Of a stretch of 19,690 bases of DNA, positions 7,576 through 15,856 are shown in pieces. Position numbers and translations under genes: made by a program. Source of the stretch: Pseudolabrys sp. (GTDB taxonomy: Bacteria > Pseudomonadota > Alphaproteobacteria > Rhizobiales > Xanthobacteraceae); contig JAHCKF010000024.1 of the NCBI GenBank assembly GCA_026125925.1, positions 1-19,690 of the forward strand, read 5' to 3'. The stretch's first letter is position 1, and each line of letters begins with the position of its first letter. The notes beneath the pieces are model-generated. The model did no database searches and was not told where the DNA came from. It worked only from the letters and a program-made list of their open reading frames with translations.

Positions 7576-8277
7576 TTTTTCGCGCTCCAGTTCACTTCCG
7601 ACGAAAAAGCAGAAACACTCACAAATCCACGCGCATGCGGCGCGTCTGCGCCCCGGCAATGACTGATCGAGGAGGCCGTCGCAGCACGCCGCGGCGGCCC
7701 TCCGGCTACTAAACATATATACCGTAGCTATATTACATAGTTTTATTTTAGAGGCAACCCTGACGGGCGAGCACAAGTGACGCGCGGCTTGAAAAAACGC
7801 GGCCCGAATTGTCGGATATCGTTTGTACGTTCGCTAACACACCGCCCCTTTGCATCTTCGATGCCAACTCCGCGCGCCGCATCGGTTCTGCTCGCCGCCG
7901 CAACGAGGTCGCTAATGCGTCGGCCGCGACGGCGAAAGGCCGCATTTTTCGGCAGGTTGCATCAGCAGTAGGCGGCGATGGCGGAACCGCCAATCTTGCC
8001 GCCGCGGAAAGGCGGCCGCGGTTGCGCGGCATATCTCATAGGCCCCAACGGACGCTCCTGCGTCGCCGGCAAGTCGGCCAAAGTCAGCCTGCGTCGTCCG
8101 GCAGCTCGCTTCGCCGATTGCCAACGCCCGGCTGCGCACGAATACCAGCGCCGAATTTAGCTTTCTCAATTACCCTACTTTACTTTGCTATTTTTGATAT
8201 GTACCGTTCGGAACTCGGCCGGCGTTTGCAACGCTTGGCCGGCAATATGCTCAAAGCGAACAAAGAAGAGATCGCGT
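7576..8277. other. Divergent intergenic region, no gene recognised
   Basis: About 700 bp separate the two outward-reading transporter operons. The ends are AT-rich (7711-7750 and 8160-8205), as expected for promoters. The middle (7760-8160) is GC-rich with several overlapping open frames on both strands, none with a recognisable motif, a good ribosome-binding site or consistent codon use. It may be the worn remains of a regulator gene, but I cannot show that. The plus promoter for the ATPase at 8278 probably lies around 8165-8205; no convincing -35/-10 pair can be named there. Confidence 0.5.
7730..7757 (-). promoter_or_regulatory. Candidate promoter of left transporter operon
   Basis: On the minus strand TTGCCT (7752-7757) and TAATAT (7730-7735) are separated by 16 bp, in the only AT-rich stretch upstream of the Bug-type receptor gene. 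A short inverted repeat, CTAT-N5-ATAG (7728-7740), covers the -10 box. Transcription would begin near 7722, leaving a leader of about 145 nt. Confidence 0.35.
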
Positions 8278-9360
8278 GTGAACGAGCCTGTTGTCTGCTT
8301 TGTCAACGTCAACAAGACCTATGACGGCAAAGCACTGGTCGTCGACGATCTCAATCTGTCCGTAACACGCGGTGAATTCCTGACGCTGCTCGGCTCTTCC
8401 GGCTCGGGCAAGACGTCGTCGCTGATGATGGTGGCCGGGTTCGAACAACCGACCTCGGGCGACATTCTGCTCGACGGCAAACCCATCACCCGGCTGCCCG
8501 CCTACCGGCGCAACATCGGCGTCGTCTTCCAGAATTACGCGCTCTTCCCGCATATGACCGTGGCGGAGAATCTCGCCTTCCCGCTTCAGGCGCGGAAAGC
8601 CCCGAAAGCCGATATCGACAAGAAGGTCGCTCGGGTGCTCGAGATCGTTCGCTTGACCGGCTTCGAGAACCGCAAGGCCACGCAACTGTCCGGCGGCCAG
8701 CAGCAACGCGTCGCGCTGGCGCGCGCCCTCATCTTCGATCCCGCCCTCGTCCTGATGGACGAGCCGCTCGGCGCTCTCGATCGTCAACTGCGCGAAGCGA
8801 TGCAGTACGAGATCAAGCGCATCCATGACACCCTCGGCATCAGCGTCATCTACGTCACCCATGACCAGGACGAGGCGCTGGCGATGTCCAACCGCATCGT
8901 GGTCCTTGAAAAGGGCAAGATCGAACAGGTCGGCACGCCGAAAGAGTTGTACGAGGCGCCGGCCAGCGCTTTCGTCGCCGGCTTCGTCGGCGAGAATAAC
9001 TGCATGAAGGGCCGCGTCCGCGCGGCCGATGTCGGCTCATGTGTCGTCGAAATGCCGTGGGGCGAGGTTCGCGCCGTAACGGTCGGCACCCCCGGTATCG
9101 GCCGCGACACGACCTGGTCGGTGCGTCCGGAGCGCATCGAACTCAATTCCGATCGTGGCGATCTGGACAACCTCTATGACGGGGCCGTCAAGGACGTCGT
9201 CTATTTGGGCGATCAGATCCGCATCTACGTCACTATCGGCGACAGCACCTTTGTCCTGAAAGTCACCAACAAGTCCGAGCTCGCCACCCTGACCATCGGC
9301 CAGCCGGTCAAGGTGGGATGGCGCGCAAAGGATTGCAGGGCATTCGGACTGCAACACTGA
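8278..9360 (+). CDS. ABC ATPase, spermidine/putrescine (PotA-like) type
   Basis: A 360-residue ATPase of the PotA/FbpC group: an N-terminal nucleotide-binding domain followed by a TOBE-type regulatory domain (from about residue 250), where WSVRPERIEL is a typical linker. Motifs are Walker A GSSGSGKT (39-46), Q-loop Q85 in FQNYALFPHMTV, signature LSGGQQQR (137-144), Walker B LVLMDEP (157-163) and H195 in VTHDQDEA. GTG 8278 is chosen because AAGAAGAG lies just upstream and the core domain begins within ten residues; the longer frame from 8185 adds 31 residues that do not look like protein. It heads a four-gene operon with a binding protein and two permeases. By family the imported solute would be a polyamine, an amino acid or betaine derivative, or ferric ion. 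Confidence 0.93.
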   Translation: MNEPVVCFVNVNKTYDGKALVVDDLNLSVTRGEFLTLLGSSGSGKTSSLMMVAGFEQPTSGDILLDGKPITRLPAYRRNIGVVFQNYALFPHMTVAENLAFPLQARKAPKADIDKKVARVLEIVRLTGFENRKATQLSGGQQQRVALARALIFDPALVLMDEPLGALDRQLREAMQYEIKRIHDTLGISVIYVTHDQDEALAMSNRIVVLEKGKIEQVGTPKELYEAPASAFVAGFVGENNCMKGRVRAADVGSCVVEMPWGEVRAVTVGTPGIGRDTTWSVRPERIELNSDRGDLDNLYDGAVKDVVYLGDQIRIYVTIGDSTFVLKVTNKSELATLTIGQPVKVGWRAKDCRAFGLQH

Positions 9361-9433
9361 CTAAGAGATACGCCGGCCGAAAGGCATGCGTGTTGGCACT
9401 GTCTGCTTAGCGTTCACCTCAGGGGAGACGACC

Positions 9434-10474
9434 ATGATGTCCAGATTGTCGCGTTGCATCGCTCTTGCCACCGTAGCCGCCTTTGTCACCTCCGCCGCCG
9501 CCGCCCGCGACCTGACCGTGGTGTCGTGGGGCGGCGCCGTGCAGAAGGCGCAGAGCACGGCCTTCCTCGAACCTTTCTCTCAGGAGACGAAGACGCCGCT
9601 GCGCCAGGCGTCCTGGGAGGGCGGCATCGGCATCCTGCGCGCCAAGGTGCAGAGCGGCAACGCCGATTGGGATGTCGTCGAGGTCGAGTCGGACGAGTTG
9701 GCGATCGGCTGCGAGGAAAACCTTTACGAGAAGCTCGACTGGAGCAAGATCGGCGGCAAGGACATCTATTTCCCGCAAGCCGTCAATCCCTGCGGTGTCG
9801 GCGCGCTGCTGTACAGCTTTGTCCTGGCGTACGATCCCGCCAAGGTGAAGGGCGAGCCGAAGAGCTGGGCCGATTTCTACGATCTCACCAAATATCCCGG
9901 CAAGCGCGCCTTGCGCTCGGGGCCGAAGCTGACGCTGGAAAGCGCGTTGCTGGCGGATGGCGTCGCCCCAGCGGATGTTTACAAGGTGTTGGGCACCGAT
10001 GAGGGCGTCAACCGCGCCTTCAAGAAACTCGACACGATCAAATCCAACATCATCTGGTGGCAGACCGGCCAGAAGCCGGTCGAGCTGCTGGCCTCCGGCG
10101 AGGTGGCGATGACCGGCGTCTTCAACGGCCGCATCACCGCCGCCAAGAACGCCGGCAAGGTGTTCAACATGGTCTGGAACCAGAGCATGTACACCTGGGA
10201 TAGCTGGGTAATCCTGAAAGGTTCGCCGACCATCGAGGCGGCTTACAAGCTGCTGGACTACATGAAAGACGCCAGCCGCCAGGCCAAGCAGATGACGATG
10301 CTGGCAAACGGCACCTCCAACAAAGACAGCATCGGCAAGCTGGATGCCAAGGTCGCCGCCGACCTGCCCTCGGCGCCGGCCAACTCGGCGCATGCCATGG
10401 AGGTCAGCGCTCAGTTCTGGCTCGACAATTTCGACAAGCTCAGCGACCGCTTCACCAAGTGGGTCGCGCAGTGA
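9434..10474 (+). CDS. Solute-binding protein, PotD-like family
   Basis: A 346-residue periplasmic binding protein of the extracellular solute-binding family used by Pot-type importers. The signal peptide spans about residues 1-24 (MMSRLSRC, hydrophobic core, TSAAAA) and the mature protein starts RDLTVVSWGGAVQKAQ, the usual first strand of the family. Later marks are the ADWDVVEVESDEL and NPCGVGALLYSFVLAYDP stretches. ATG 9434 has AGGGGAG seven bases upstream; ATG 9437 is an equal alternative. The gene follows the ATPase by 73 bp and precedes a strong hairpin and the permease genes. The ligand is unknown: the tryptophan-rich middle (IIWWQTGQKPVELL) suits a cationic amine, but that is inference. 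Confidence 0.92.
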   Translation: MMSRLSRCIALATVAAFVTSAAAARDLTVVSWGGAVQKAQSTAFLEPFSQETKTPLRQASWEGGIGILRAKVQSGNADWDVVEVESDELAIGCEENLYEKLDWSKIGGKDIYFPQAVNPCGVGALLYSFVLAYDPAKVKGEPKSWADFYDLTKYPGKRALRSGPKLTLESALLADGVAPADVYKVLGTDEGVNRAFKKLDTIKSNIIWWQTGQKPVELLASGEVAMTGVFNGRITAAKNAGKVFNMVWNQSMYTWDSWVILKGSPTIEAAYKLLDYMKDASRQAKQMTMLANGTSNKDSIGKLDAKVAADLPSAPANSAHAMEVSAQFWLDNFDKLSDRFTKWVAQ

Positions 10475-10505
10475 GCCAGTGCCCCTCGGGGTATCTCGCA
10501 ATCTC

Positions 10506-10529
10506 CGGCAAGGGCTCCGGCCCTTGCCG
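10506..10529 (+). other. Intercistronic hairpin with UNCG tetraloop
   Basis: CGGCAAGGGC, loop TCCG, then GCCCTTGCCG: a perfect 10-bp stem closed by C-G around a UCCG loop, the extra-stable cUNCGg class in RNA. It starts 32 bases after the stop of the binding-protein gene and lies before the permease gene. It lacks a T-run, so it is more likely an mRNA-stabilising or processing element that raises binding-protein output than a full terminator. Partial termination is possible. Confidence 0.7.
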
Positions 10530-10610
10530 CCTCCCTCTGGTCGGCAAACAAGCCTCATGACCACCGCGCATCAATCAGGCTCCGTAGCGAGCGAGTGCGA
10601 ACAGGGCTTC

Positions 10611-11822
10611 ATGACCGATAGTCATGTGTTGGGCCGGCAGCTTCACGCCTCCAACCGCCGCCGCCGCCTGACCTCGTTTGCACTGGTCGCGCCGCTCTTT
10701 ATTTTTTTGATTTTCTCATATGGGTTTCCGATCGGCACCATGTTGTGGCAGTCGGTTGCTGACAAAGAAGTCGGCACTGCATTTCCGCAAACGGTTGCGG
10801 CTCTCGCCTCGTGGGACGGCAAGAGCCTTCCCGACGAAAAGGTCTTTCGCCTGCTTGCGGCTGACATCAAAAAGGCCCGCGCCGACGAGACACTCGCACC
10901 TGCGGCGCGGCGCTTGAACTACGACGTCAGTGGTTTTCGCGAAGCATTGTTTCGCACGGCGCGACGCCCGCCCCCGGCTGATACGGCGTCGGTCAAGGAT
11001 TTCCTCATCGGTATCGACCCGGCGTGGAGCAATTTGAATTATTGGGGCGCGATCCGCAACGCGGCGGGACCCGCCTCGTTGTACTACTTGTTATCGGCAA
11101 TTGATCTTCGAACGGATCCGGCCGGGTCGATTGTCGCGAAGCCCGAAGAAGCATCGATCTTCATCGACATCTTCATTCGCACATTCGAAATGTCGCTGGT
11201 CGTCACGTTGCTCTGCGTCGCGCTCGGCTTTCCTGTCGCATATTTGCTGGCCAGCCTACCGGCGCGGCTGGCCTATCCATTGCTCGTGCTGGTGCTGGTG
11301 CCGTTCTGGACGTCGCTGCTGGTTCGGACCGCCGCGTGGGTCGTGCTCCTCCAGAACCGCGGCATCGTCAATCATGCACTCGTCGACCTGCATATTCTGA
11401 ACGAACCGACCGCCCTGATCTACAATCGGCTCGGCGCCTATGTTGCCATGACTCATATTCTGCTGCCCTACTTCATCTTGCCGCTTTACAGCGTCATGAA
11501 AGGCATCTCACCGAATTACATGAGAGCGGCCGCGAGCCTGGGCGCCAGGCCGATCCGCACCTTCATCAAGGTCTACCTTCCGCAATGCGCCTCCGGCATC
11601 ACAGCCGGCTGTCTGCTGGTCTTCACCGTGGCGATCGGCTTCTACATCACGCCGGCGCTCGTCGGCGGCGCGGCCGATCAGATGATCAGCTACTACATCG
11701 CGTTCTACACCAACACGGCCGCGAATTGGGGGCTCGCCTGCGCGCTCAGTGTGTGGCTGCTGGCCGCAACGTTCATCCTGTATGTCGTGTATTCACGGCT
11801 GGTGGCGAGGCCGATCATATGA
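10611..11822 (+). CDS. ABC permease, PotB-like, with large insert
   Basis: A 403-residue permease, about 100-120 residues longer than a usual PotB. Transmembrane segment 1 is at about 20-45 and the next only near 190-215. The roughly 140 residues between them are hydrophilic (for example WDGKSLPDEKVFRLLAADIK) and would lie outside the inner membrane. The rest is a normal permease with the EAA coupling loop MRAAASLGARPIRTFIKVYLP (near 304-324). ATG 10611 is preceded by CAGGG; ATG 10557 in the same frame lacks a good ribosome-binding site. The first 900 bp use far more A/T-ending codons than the rest. It overlaps the next permease gene by 4 bp (ATGA) and forms the channel with it. Confidence 0.88.
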   Translation: MTDSHVLGRQLHASNRRRRLTSFALVAPLFIFLIFSYGFPIGTMLWQSVADKEVGTAFPQTVAALASWDGKSLPDEKVFRLLAADIKKARADETLAPAARRLNYDVSGFREALFRTARRPPPADTASVKDFLIGIDPAWSNLNYWGAIRNAAGPASLYYLLSAIDLRTDPAGSIVAKPEEASIFIDIFIRTFEMSLVVTLLCVALGFPVAYLLASLPARLAYPLLVLVLVPFWTSLLVRTAAWVVLLQNRGIVNHALVDLHILNEPTALIYNRLGAYVAMTHILLPYFILPLYSVMKGISPNYMRAAASLGARPIRTFIKVYLPQCASGITAGCLLVFTVAIGFYITPALVGGAADQMISYYIAFYTNTAANWGLACALSVWLLAATFILYVVYSRLVARPII

Positions 11823-12655
11823 CCTTCGGTCATGAACACCGCCCGCTGTCGCAGCGCCTGACTCGGCTGGCGTTATGGGTCGTCACCATCCTGGTGCTGA
11901 CCTATCTGATCGCGCCGCTGCTCGTCATCATCCCGCTGTCGTTCAGCTCGAGCGCCTTCCTGAACTACCCGATTCCGTCGTTTTCGCTGCGCTGGTACGA
12001 GGACTTCTTCTCCTCGCCGGAATGGCGGCTAGCCATCTGGAACTCGCTGGTGGTCGGCTCGATCACCGCGCTGCTGGCGACCTCTCTCGGCACGCTGGCC
12101 GCGCTCGGCCTCAACCGCGCCGACTTTCCCTTCAAACGGATCATCACCGGCTTCTTCATCTCGCCGCTGGTGGTGCCGGTCATCATCCTCGCCGTCGGCA
12201 CCTATTTCTTCTTCGCGCCGTTGCGCCTGACCGGGACCTATACCGGCATCATCCTGGCGCACACGACGATGGCCATCCCCTTCGTCGTCATCACGGTCGG
12301 CGCCACGCTGACTGGGCTCGACGAGAACCTCGTCCGCGCCGCCTTCAGCCTCGGCGCCCATCCGGTCCGCGTCTTCTTCAAGGTGATCCTGCCGCTGGTG
12401 CTGCCGGGCGTCGTCTCCGGCGCCGTCATCGCCTTCGCCACCTCGCTCGACGAAGTGGTCATGATCCTGTTCCTGGCCGGGCCAGAGCAGAACACCATCC
12501 CGCGCCAGATGTTCAACGGCATCAAATACTACCTCAGCCCGACCATCACCGCGGTCGCCACCGTGCTGATCGTGGCGTCGATCCTGATCCTCGGCCTCAT
12601 CGGCCTGCTGCGCCGGCGCATGGACAAGCTGCGCGCGTCCACCGCCGAGCACTGA
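11819..12655 (+). CDS. ABC permease, PotC-like
   Basis: A 278-residue permease of normal PotC length. The first transmembrane segment is at about 15-40, followed by SFSSSAFLNYPIPSFSLRWYEDFF, a periplasmic loop typical of PotC/YdcV-type proteins. The EAA coupling loop is VRAAFSLGAHPVRVFFKVILP (around 170-190). The start ATG 11819 overlaps the previous stop (ATGA), so the longer frame beginning at 11336 is a shadow. It partners with the PotB-like subunit and the ATPase at 8278. It ends 16 bp before the stop of the minus-strand ThDP enzyme gene, so the two operons converge almost without a gap. Confidence 0.92.
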   Translation: MTFGHEHRPLSQRLTRLALWVVTILVLTYLIAPLLVIIPLSFSSSAFLNYPIPSFSLRWYEDFFSSPEWRLAIWNSLVVGSITALLATSLGTLAALGLNRADFPFKRIITGFFISPLVVPVIILAVGTYFFFAPLRLTGTYTGIILAHTTMAIPFVVITVGATLTGLDENLVRAAFSLGAHPVRVFFKVILPLVLPGVVSGAVIAFATSLDEVVMILFLAGPEQNTIPRQMFNGIKYYLSPTITAVATVLIVASILILGLIGLLRRRMDKLRASTAEH

Positions 12656-12671
12656 TGACGGAGGCGGCGGA

Positions 12672-14459
12672 CTAACGGCCGATACGGCCCTGCGCCGACG
12701 CCTTCGGCAGTTCCGGCCGGGCGATGCGCACGTCGATCAGGAACGGCCGGCCCTCGCGCACCGCCGCCAGCCCCTGCTTGATCGCGGCGCGCAGCGCGTC
12801 GCGCGACGTCACCGGCCCGATCGCCTCGACACCCTGCCCTTCCGAGATCTTGACCATGTCGAGCTCGGGATCCGACAGGCGCTGCCCGATCCAGCGGTTG
12901 TCGCGCGGCCGGTCGCGCAGGCTCGCCATCACGTTCTGGTGGATCTCGTCATTGAAGTTGGAGGCGTTGTTGGCGATGATGAACAGCGCTGGAATGCGGT
13001 AATGCGCGGCAGTCCACAACGCCGTGGCGCCTTGCAGGAAGTCGCCGTCGCCGATCACGGAGATCACCGGCCGCCCGCTATCCTTCAACGCCAGCGCGGC
13101 GCCGATGGTGATGCCCGGCCCCGCCGCCAGGCCGGCGCCGCCATCATGGCCGAGGAAATCGAGCGGCTCGCGATAGTCGTAAACGCCGCCACTCCACACC
13201 AGCGGCAGATGCGCGATGGTGAATTGTTGCTCGCCGCGCTCCTCGGCCAGCGCGGTCTCGATATCGAAATAGGTCAGTTGGCCGTCGGGAGCCGCGGCCG
13301 ATCGTTCGGCGGCAACGGCGCTGCCCGCGGCCTTCGGTGCCTCGCGGCGAACTTCTCGCAGACGCTTCAGCATCTGGCCGACGACCACATCGGCATCGGC
13401 CTTGATCTGGATATCGACCGGCGGAATGCCGAAATGATCGAGACTCCAGCCGTTGTGGAGCGCGACGTCGAGCGAGACGTGAACGATCGTCGCAGAGAGC
13501 GGCTTGCCGCGGCCCGCCATCTCCTGAAAAAGGCCGTTGAGATCGACCCAGTCGAAGCTGACGATGACATCCGCCGCCGCCAGCGTATCCGTCGCCGCCG
13601 CAGTCAGGCCATCGATCGGCGGCCCGGCATGAAGCCGGTGCGCGGTCGGAAACAGCGCCCGCTCGCGCAGCGACGTGATGACGGCGGCACCGCTGAGTTC
13701 GGCGAGCGCCACGCGCCGGTTCCAGTCGTCCTGTTCGCGCGAACCGCGGCCGAGCAGGAACACCGGCCGCCTGGCCTGCACCACCGCTTTCGTCGCGGCG
13801 GCAACATCGTCTTCGGCGCCGCCCGGGGGTGACGGCGGCGCATAGCGGCGCGGGTCCGGCAAGGCGATGCCGGCGCCAATGGCCTGCTCCTGCAAGCCGG
13901 CATCGAGGCAGACATAGACCGGCGCCTGCGGCAGATCGCGTGTCATCTGCGAAGCCTTCAGGAAAGCCTGCACGATGCCCTGGCTGGAGCGCGGCTCGTC
14001 GTCCCACTTGGTGAAATGGCGCAGCATGGCGCCCTGGTCCTTGCAGGTGTGGATCCAGTCGATCCACGGCCGCCGCTTTTCAAATTCGACCGGGCCGGTG
14101 GCGCCGATCACGATCATGGGCACGCGGTCGCACCACGCATTGAAGATGCCCATCAGGCCATGCATCAGCCCGACATTGCTGTGCAGCGCGCAGGCCATCG
14201 GCTTGCCGGTGGCCTTGGCGTAGCCATGGGCGATCGACACCACGTGATCCTCGTGCAGACACACGAGCATCTGCGGATCGCGGTTGCCGAGATAGTTGAC
14301 GATGCTGTCCTCGAAGCCGCGATAGCTCGCGCCGGGATTGATGGCGATGTAGGGCACATCGAGGATCCGCAGCATTTCCGCTGCGAGATCGCTGTTCCAT
14401 TTCATCTCACGGTTCGAGGCAATGTTATCCGGCTGCTCGCGCGCTACCGACGTGTCCAT
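12672..14459 (-). CDS. ThDP-dependent enzyme, benzoylformate decarboxylase-like
   Basis: A 595-residue ThDP enzyme with the usual three domains. The N-terminal PYR domain carries NPGASYRGF (41-49, as in benzoylformate decarboxylase) and the probable ylide-forming glutamate E70 in CLHEDHVVSIAHGYAKATGKP. The central domain is near 215-350. The C-terminal PP domain has GDGDFLQG (470-477) and NN (497-498), which bind Mg-diphosphate. The start ATG 14459 has AAGGG seven bases upstream, overlapping the stop of the aminotransferase gene; the frame extension to 15056 runs antisense of that gene and is rejected. It is co-transcribed with the aminotransferase and is a paralogue of the enzyme at 1-837. 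Candidate reactions are decarboxylation or carboligation of an oxo acid or aldehyde. An IlvB role is unlikely, as no small subunit is present. Confidence 0.93.
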   Translation of the reverse strand: MDTSVAREQPDNIASNREMKWNSDLAAEMLRILDVPYIAINPGASYRGFEDSIVNYLGNRDPQMLVCLHEDHVVSIAHGYAKATGKPMACALHSNVGLMHGLMGIFNAWCDRVPMIVIGATGPVEFEKRRPWIDWIHTCKDQGAMLRHFTKWDDEPRSSQGIVQAFLKASQMTRDLPQAPVYVCLDAGLQEQAIGAGIALPDPRRYAPPSPPGGAEDDVAAATKAVVQARRPVFLLGRGSREQDDWNRRVALAELSGAAVITSLRERALFPTAHRLHAGPPIDGLTAAATDTLAAADVIVSFDWVDLNGLFQEMAGRGKPLSATIVHVSLDVALHNGWSLDHFGIPPVDIQIKADADVVVGQMLKRLREVRREAPKAAGSAVAAERSAAAPDGQLTYFDIETALAEERGEQQFTIAHLPLVWSGGVYDYREPLDFLGHDGGAGLAAGPGITIGAALALKDSGRPVISVIGDGDFLQGATALWTAAHYRIPALFIIANNASNFNDEIHQNVMASLRDRPRDNRWIGQRLSDPELDMVKISEGQGVEAIGPVTSRDALRAAIKQGLAAVREGRPFLIDVRIARPELPKASAQGRIGR

Positions 14460-14470
14460 GGCGGCCGCCC

Positions 14471-15856
14471 TTACGCAGGCTTCCGAAGCGACTTGCTGCC
14501 GACCCAGGCTTCGGTGTTCTTGACCGCCTGTTCGAGCATGTCGAACAGCTCGTTCAACTGCGCCTCGGTGATAATGAGCGGCGGACAGACGGCGATGGTG
14601 TCGCCGATGGCGCGGGTGATCAGGCCAAGCTTCTGGCACTCGTTCAGGCAGTAGGCGCCGACGCCCTGCTTCGGGTCGAATAGCCGCCGCGCCTTGCGGT
14701 CGGCGACGAGTTCGACACCGCCGATCAGACCGATCGAGCGCGTATTGCCGACCAGTTCGTGTTGCGCCAGCCGCCGCATGCGCTCGGCGAACACCGGCGC
14801 GAGGCCGCGGATGCGGTCGAGGATGCGCTCGCGCTGATAGATTTCGATGGTCTTGAGCGCGATGGCGCAGCCGACCGGATGGCCTGTATAGGTGAAACCG
14901 TGGCCGAAAACGCCGATCTTTTCGCTCTCGCTCAGCATCGCCTGATAGAGCGGCTCCTCGATGGTGATGGCGCCGAGGGGGAAGTAGCCCGAGGTGATGG
15001 CTTTGGCGACAGAAATCGAGGTCGGCTGGAAGCCGAGCGATTGCGCGCCGAACCATTCACCCGTGCGACCGAAGCCGCAGATCACCTCGTCGGAGATGAT
15101 GCGCACGTCGTGGGCCGCCAGCACCTTGTTGATCTTCGGGAAATAGGATTTCGGCGGAATGACCACGCCGCCGGCGCCCATGACGGGCTCAGCGATGAAG
15201 GCGGCAACCGTATCCGGTCCCTCCTTCTTGATCAGATCCTCGAGGTCGCGCGCCATGCGATCCGTGAACTGGTCTTCGGTCTCGCCTTCCGCGGCGCCGC
15301 GATAGAAGTCCGGGCAGGACGTGTAAGCGACGTTCTTGATCGGCAGGTCGAAGTCGGTGTGAACCGGCGGCAGGCCGGTCAGAGAGCCGGACGCGACCGT
15401 GATGCCGTGATAAGCGCGCATGCGGCTGATGATCTTCTTCTTCTGCGGCATGCCGCGCGCGTTGTTGTAGTACCAGGTCAGCTTGACCTGCATATCGTTG
15501 GCATCGGAGCCGCCGCTGGAGAACAGCACCTTGGAGGGTGAGCCCGGCGCGATCTCCTTGAGCTTCTCCGCCAGTTCGATCGCCGGCTCGTGCGACTTTC
15601 CGGTGAACATCGACGAGAACGGCAGCTTGCGCATCTGGCTGGCGGCCGCTTCGATCAATTCCTCGTTGCCGAAGCCGAGCGACGTGCACCAAAGGCCCGC
15701 GAGTCCGTCGATGTATTTCTGGCCGCGGTCGTCGAACAGATGGACGCCCTGGCCACGCTCGAGAATGGTCGGCCCGGTATCCCGATGGCGCTTGAGGTTC
15801 GTGAAGGGGTGAACGAGGGCTTCGATGTCACGAACACCCATGTTGGTCGGTGTCAT
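14471..15856 (-). CDS. Class III omega-aminotransferase (PLP)
   Basis: A 461-residue class III aminotransferase, full length. Family marks are GLAGLWCTSLGFG (51-63), the phosphate-binding SSGGSDAND (113-121), YHG (149-151), IAEPVMGAGGV (221-231), D256 in IISDEVICGFGRTG, which contacts the pyridine nitrogen, and the PLP lysine K285 in SVAKAITSG. Overall it matches the putrescine/omega-amino-acid:pyruvate group, which moves a terminal amino group to pyruvate and releases an aldehyde. ATG 15856 has TTGAGG about ten bases upstream; ATG 15841 is an alternative. It is the first gene of a two-gene operon with the ThDP enzyme (11-bp gap). The Pot-type importer next door fits an amine substrate, but which one is unknown. 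Confidence 0.94.
   Translation of the reverse strand: MTPTNMGVRDIEALVHPFTNLKRHRDTGPTILERGQGVHLFDDRGQKYIDGLAGLWCTSLGFGNEELIEAAASQMRKLPFSSMFTGKSHEPAIELAEKLKEIAPGSPSKVLFSSGGSDANDMQVKLTWYYNNARGMPQKKKIISRMRAYHGITVASGSLTGLPPVHTDFDLPIKNVAYTSCPDFYRGAAEGETEDQFTDRMARDLEDLIKKEGPDTVAAFIAEPVMGAGGVVIPPKSYFPKINKVLAAHDVRIISDEVICGFGRTGEWFGAQSLGFQPTSISVAKAITSGYFPLGAITIEEPLYQAMLSESEKIGVFGHGFTYTGHPVGCAIALKTIEIYQRERILDRIRGLAPVFAERMRRLAQHELVGNTRSIGLIGGVELVADRKARRLFDPKQGVGAYCLNECQKLGLITRAIGDTIAVCPPLIITEAQLNELFDMLEQAVKNTEAWVGSKSLRKPA

Noticed and set aside
7748..8324. Several open frames on both strands in the divergent intergenic region
   Set aside because: They overlap each other, lack ribosome-binding sites and show no recognisable motif. 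They are not listed as genes, though a decayed gene is not excluded.
14460..15056. N-terminal extension of the ThDP enzyme
   Set aside because: It would run through the aminotransferase gene in another frame. ATG 14459 has a ribosome-binding site and the family N-terminus follows it.
12672..15856. Taurine degradation pair (tpa/xsc)
   Set aside because: The gene types fit, but the ThDP enzyme has benzoylformate decarboxylase-like marks and the transporter is Pot-type, not Tau-type.
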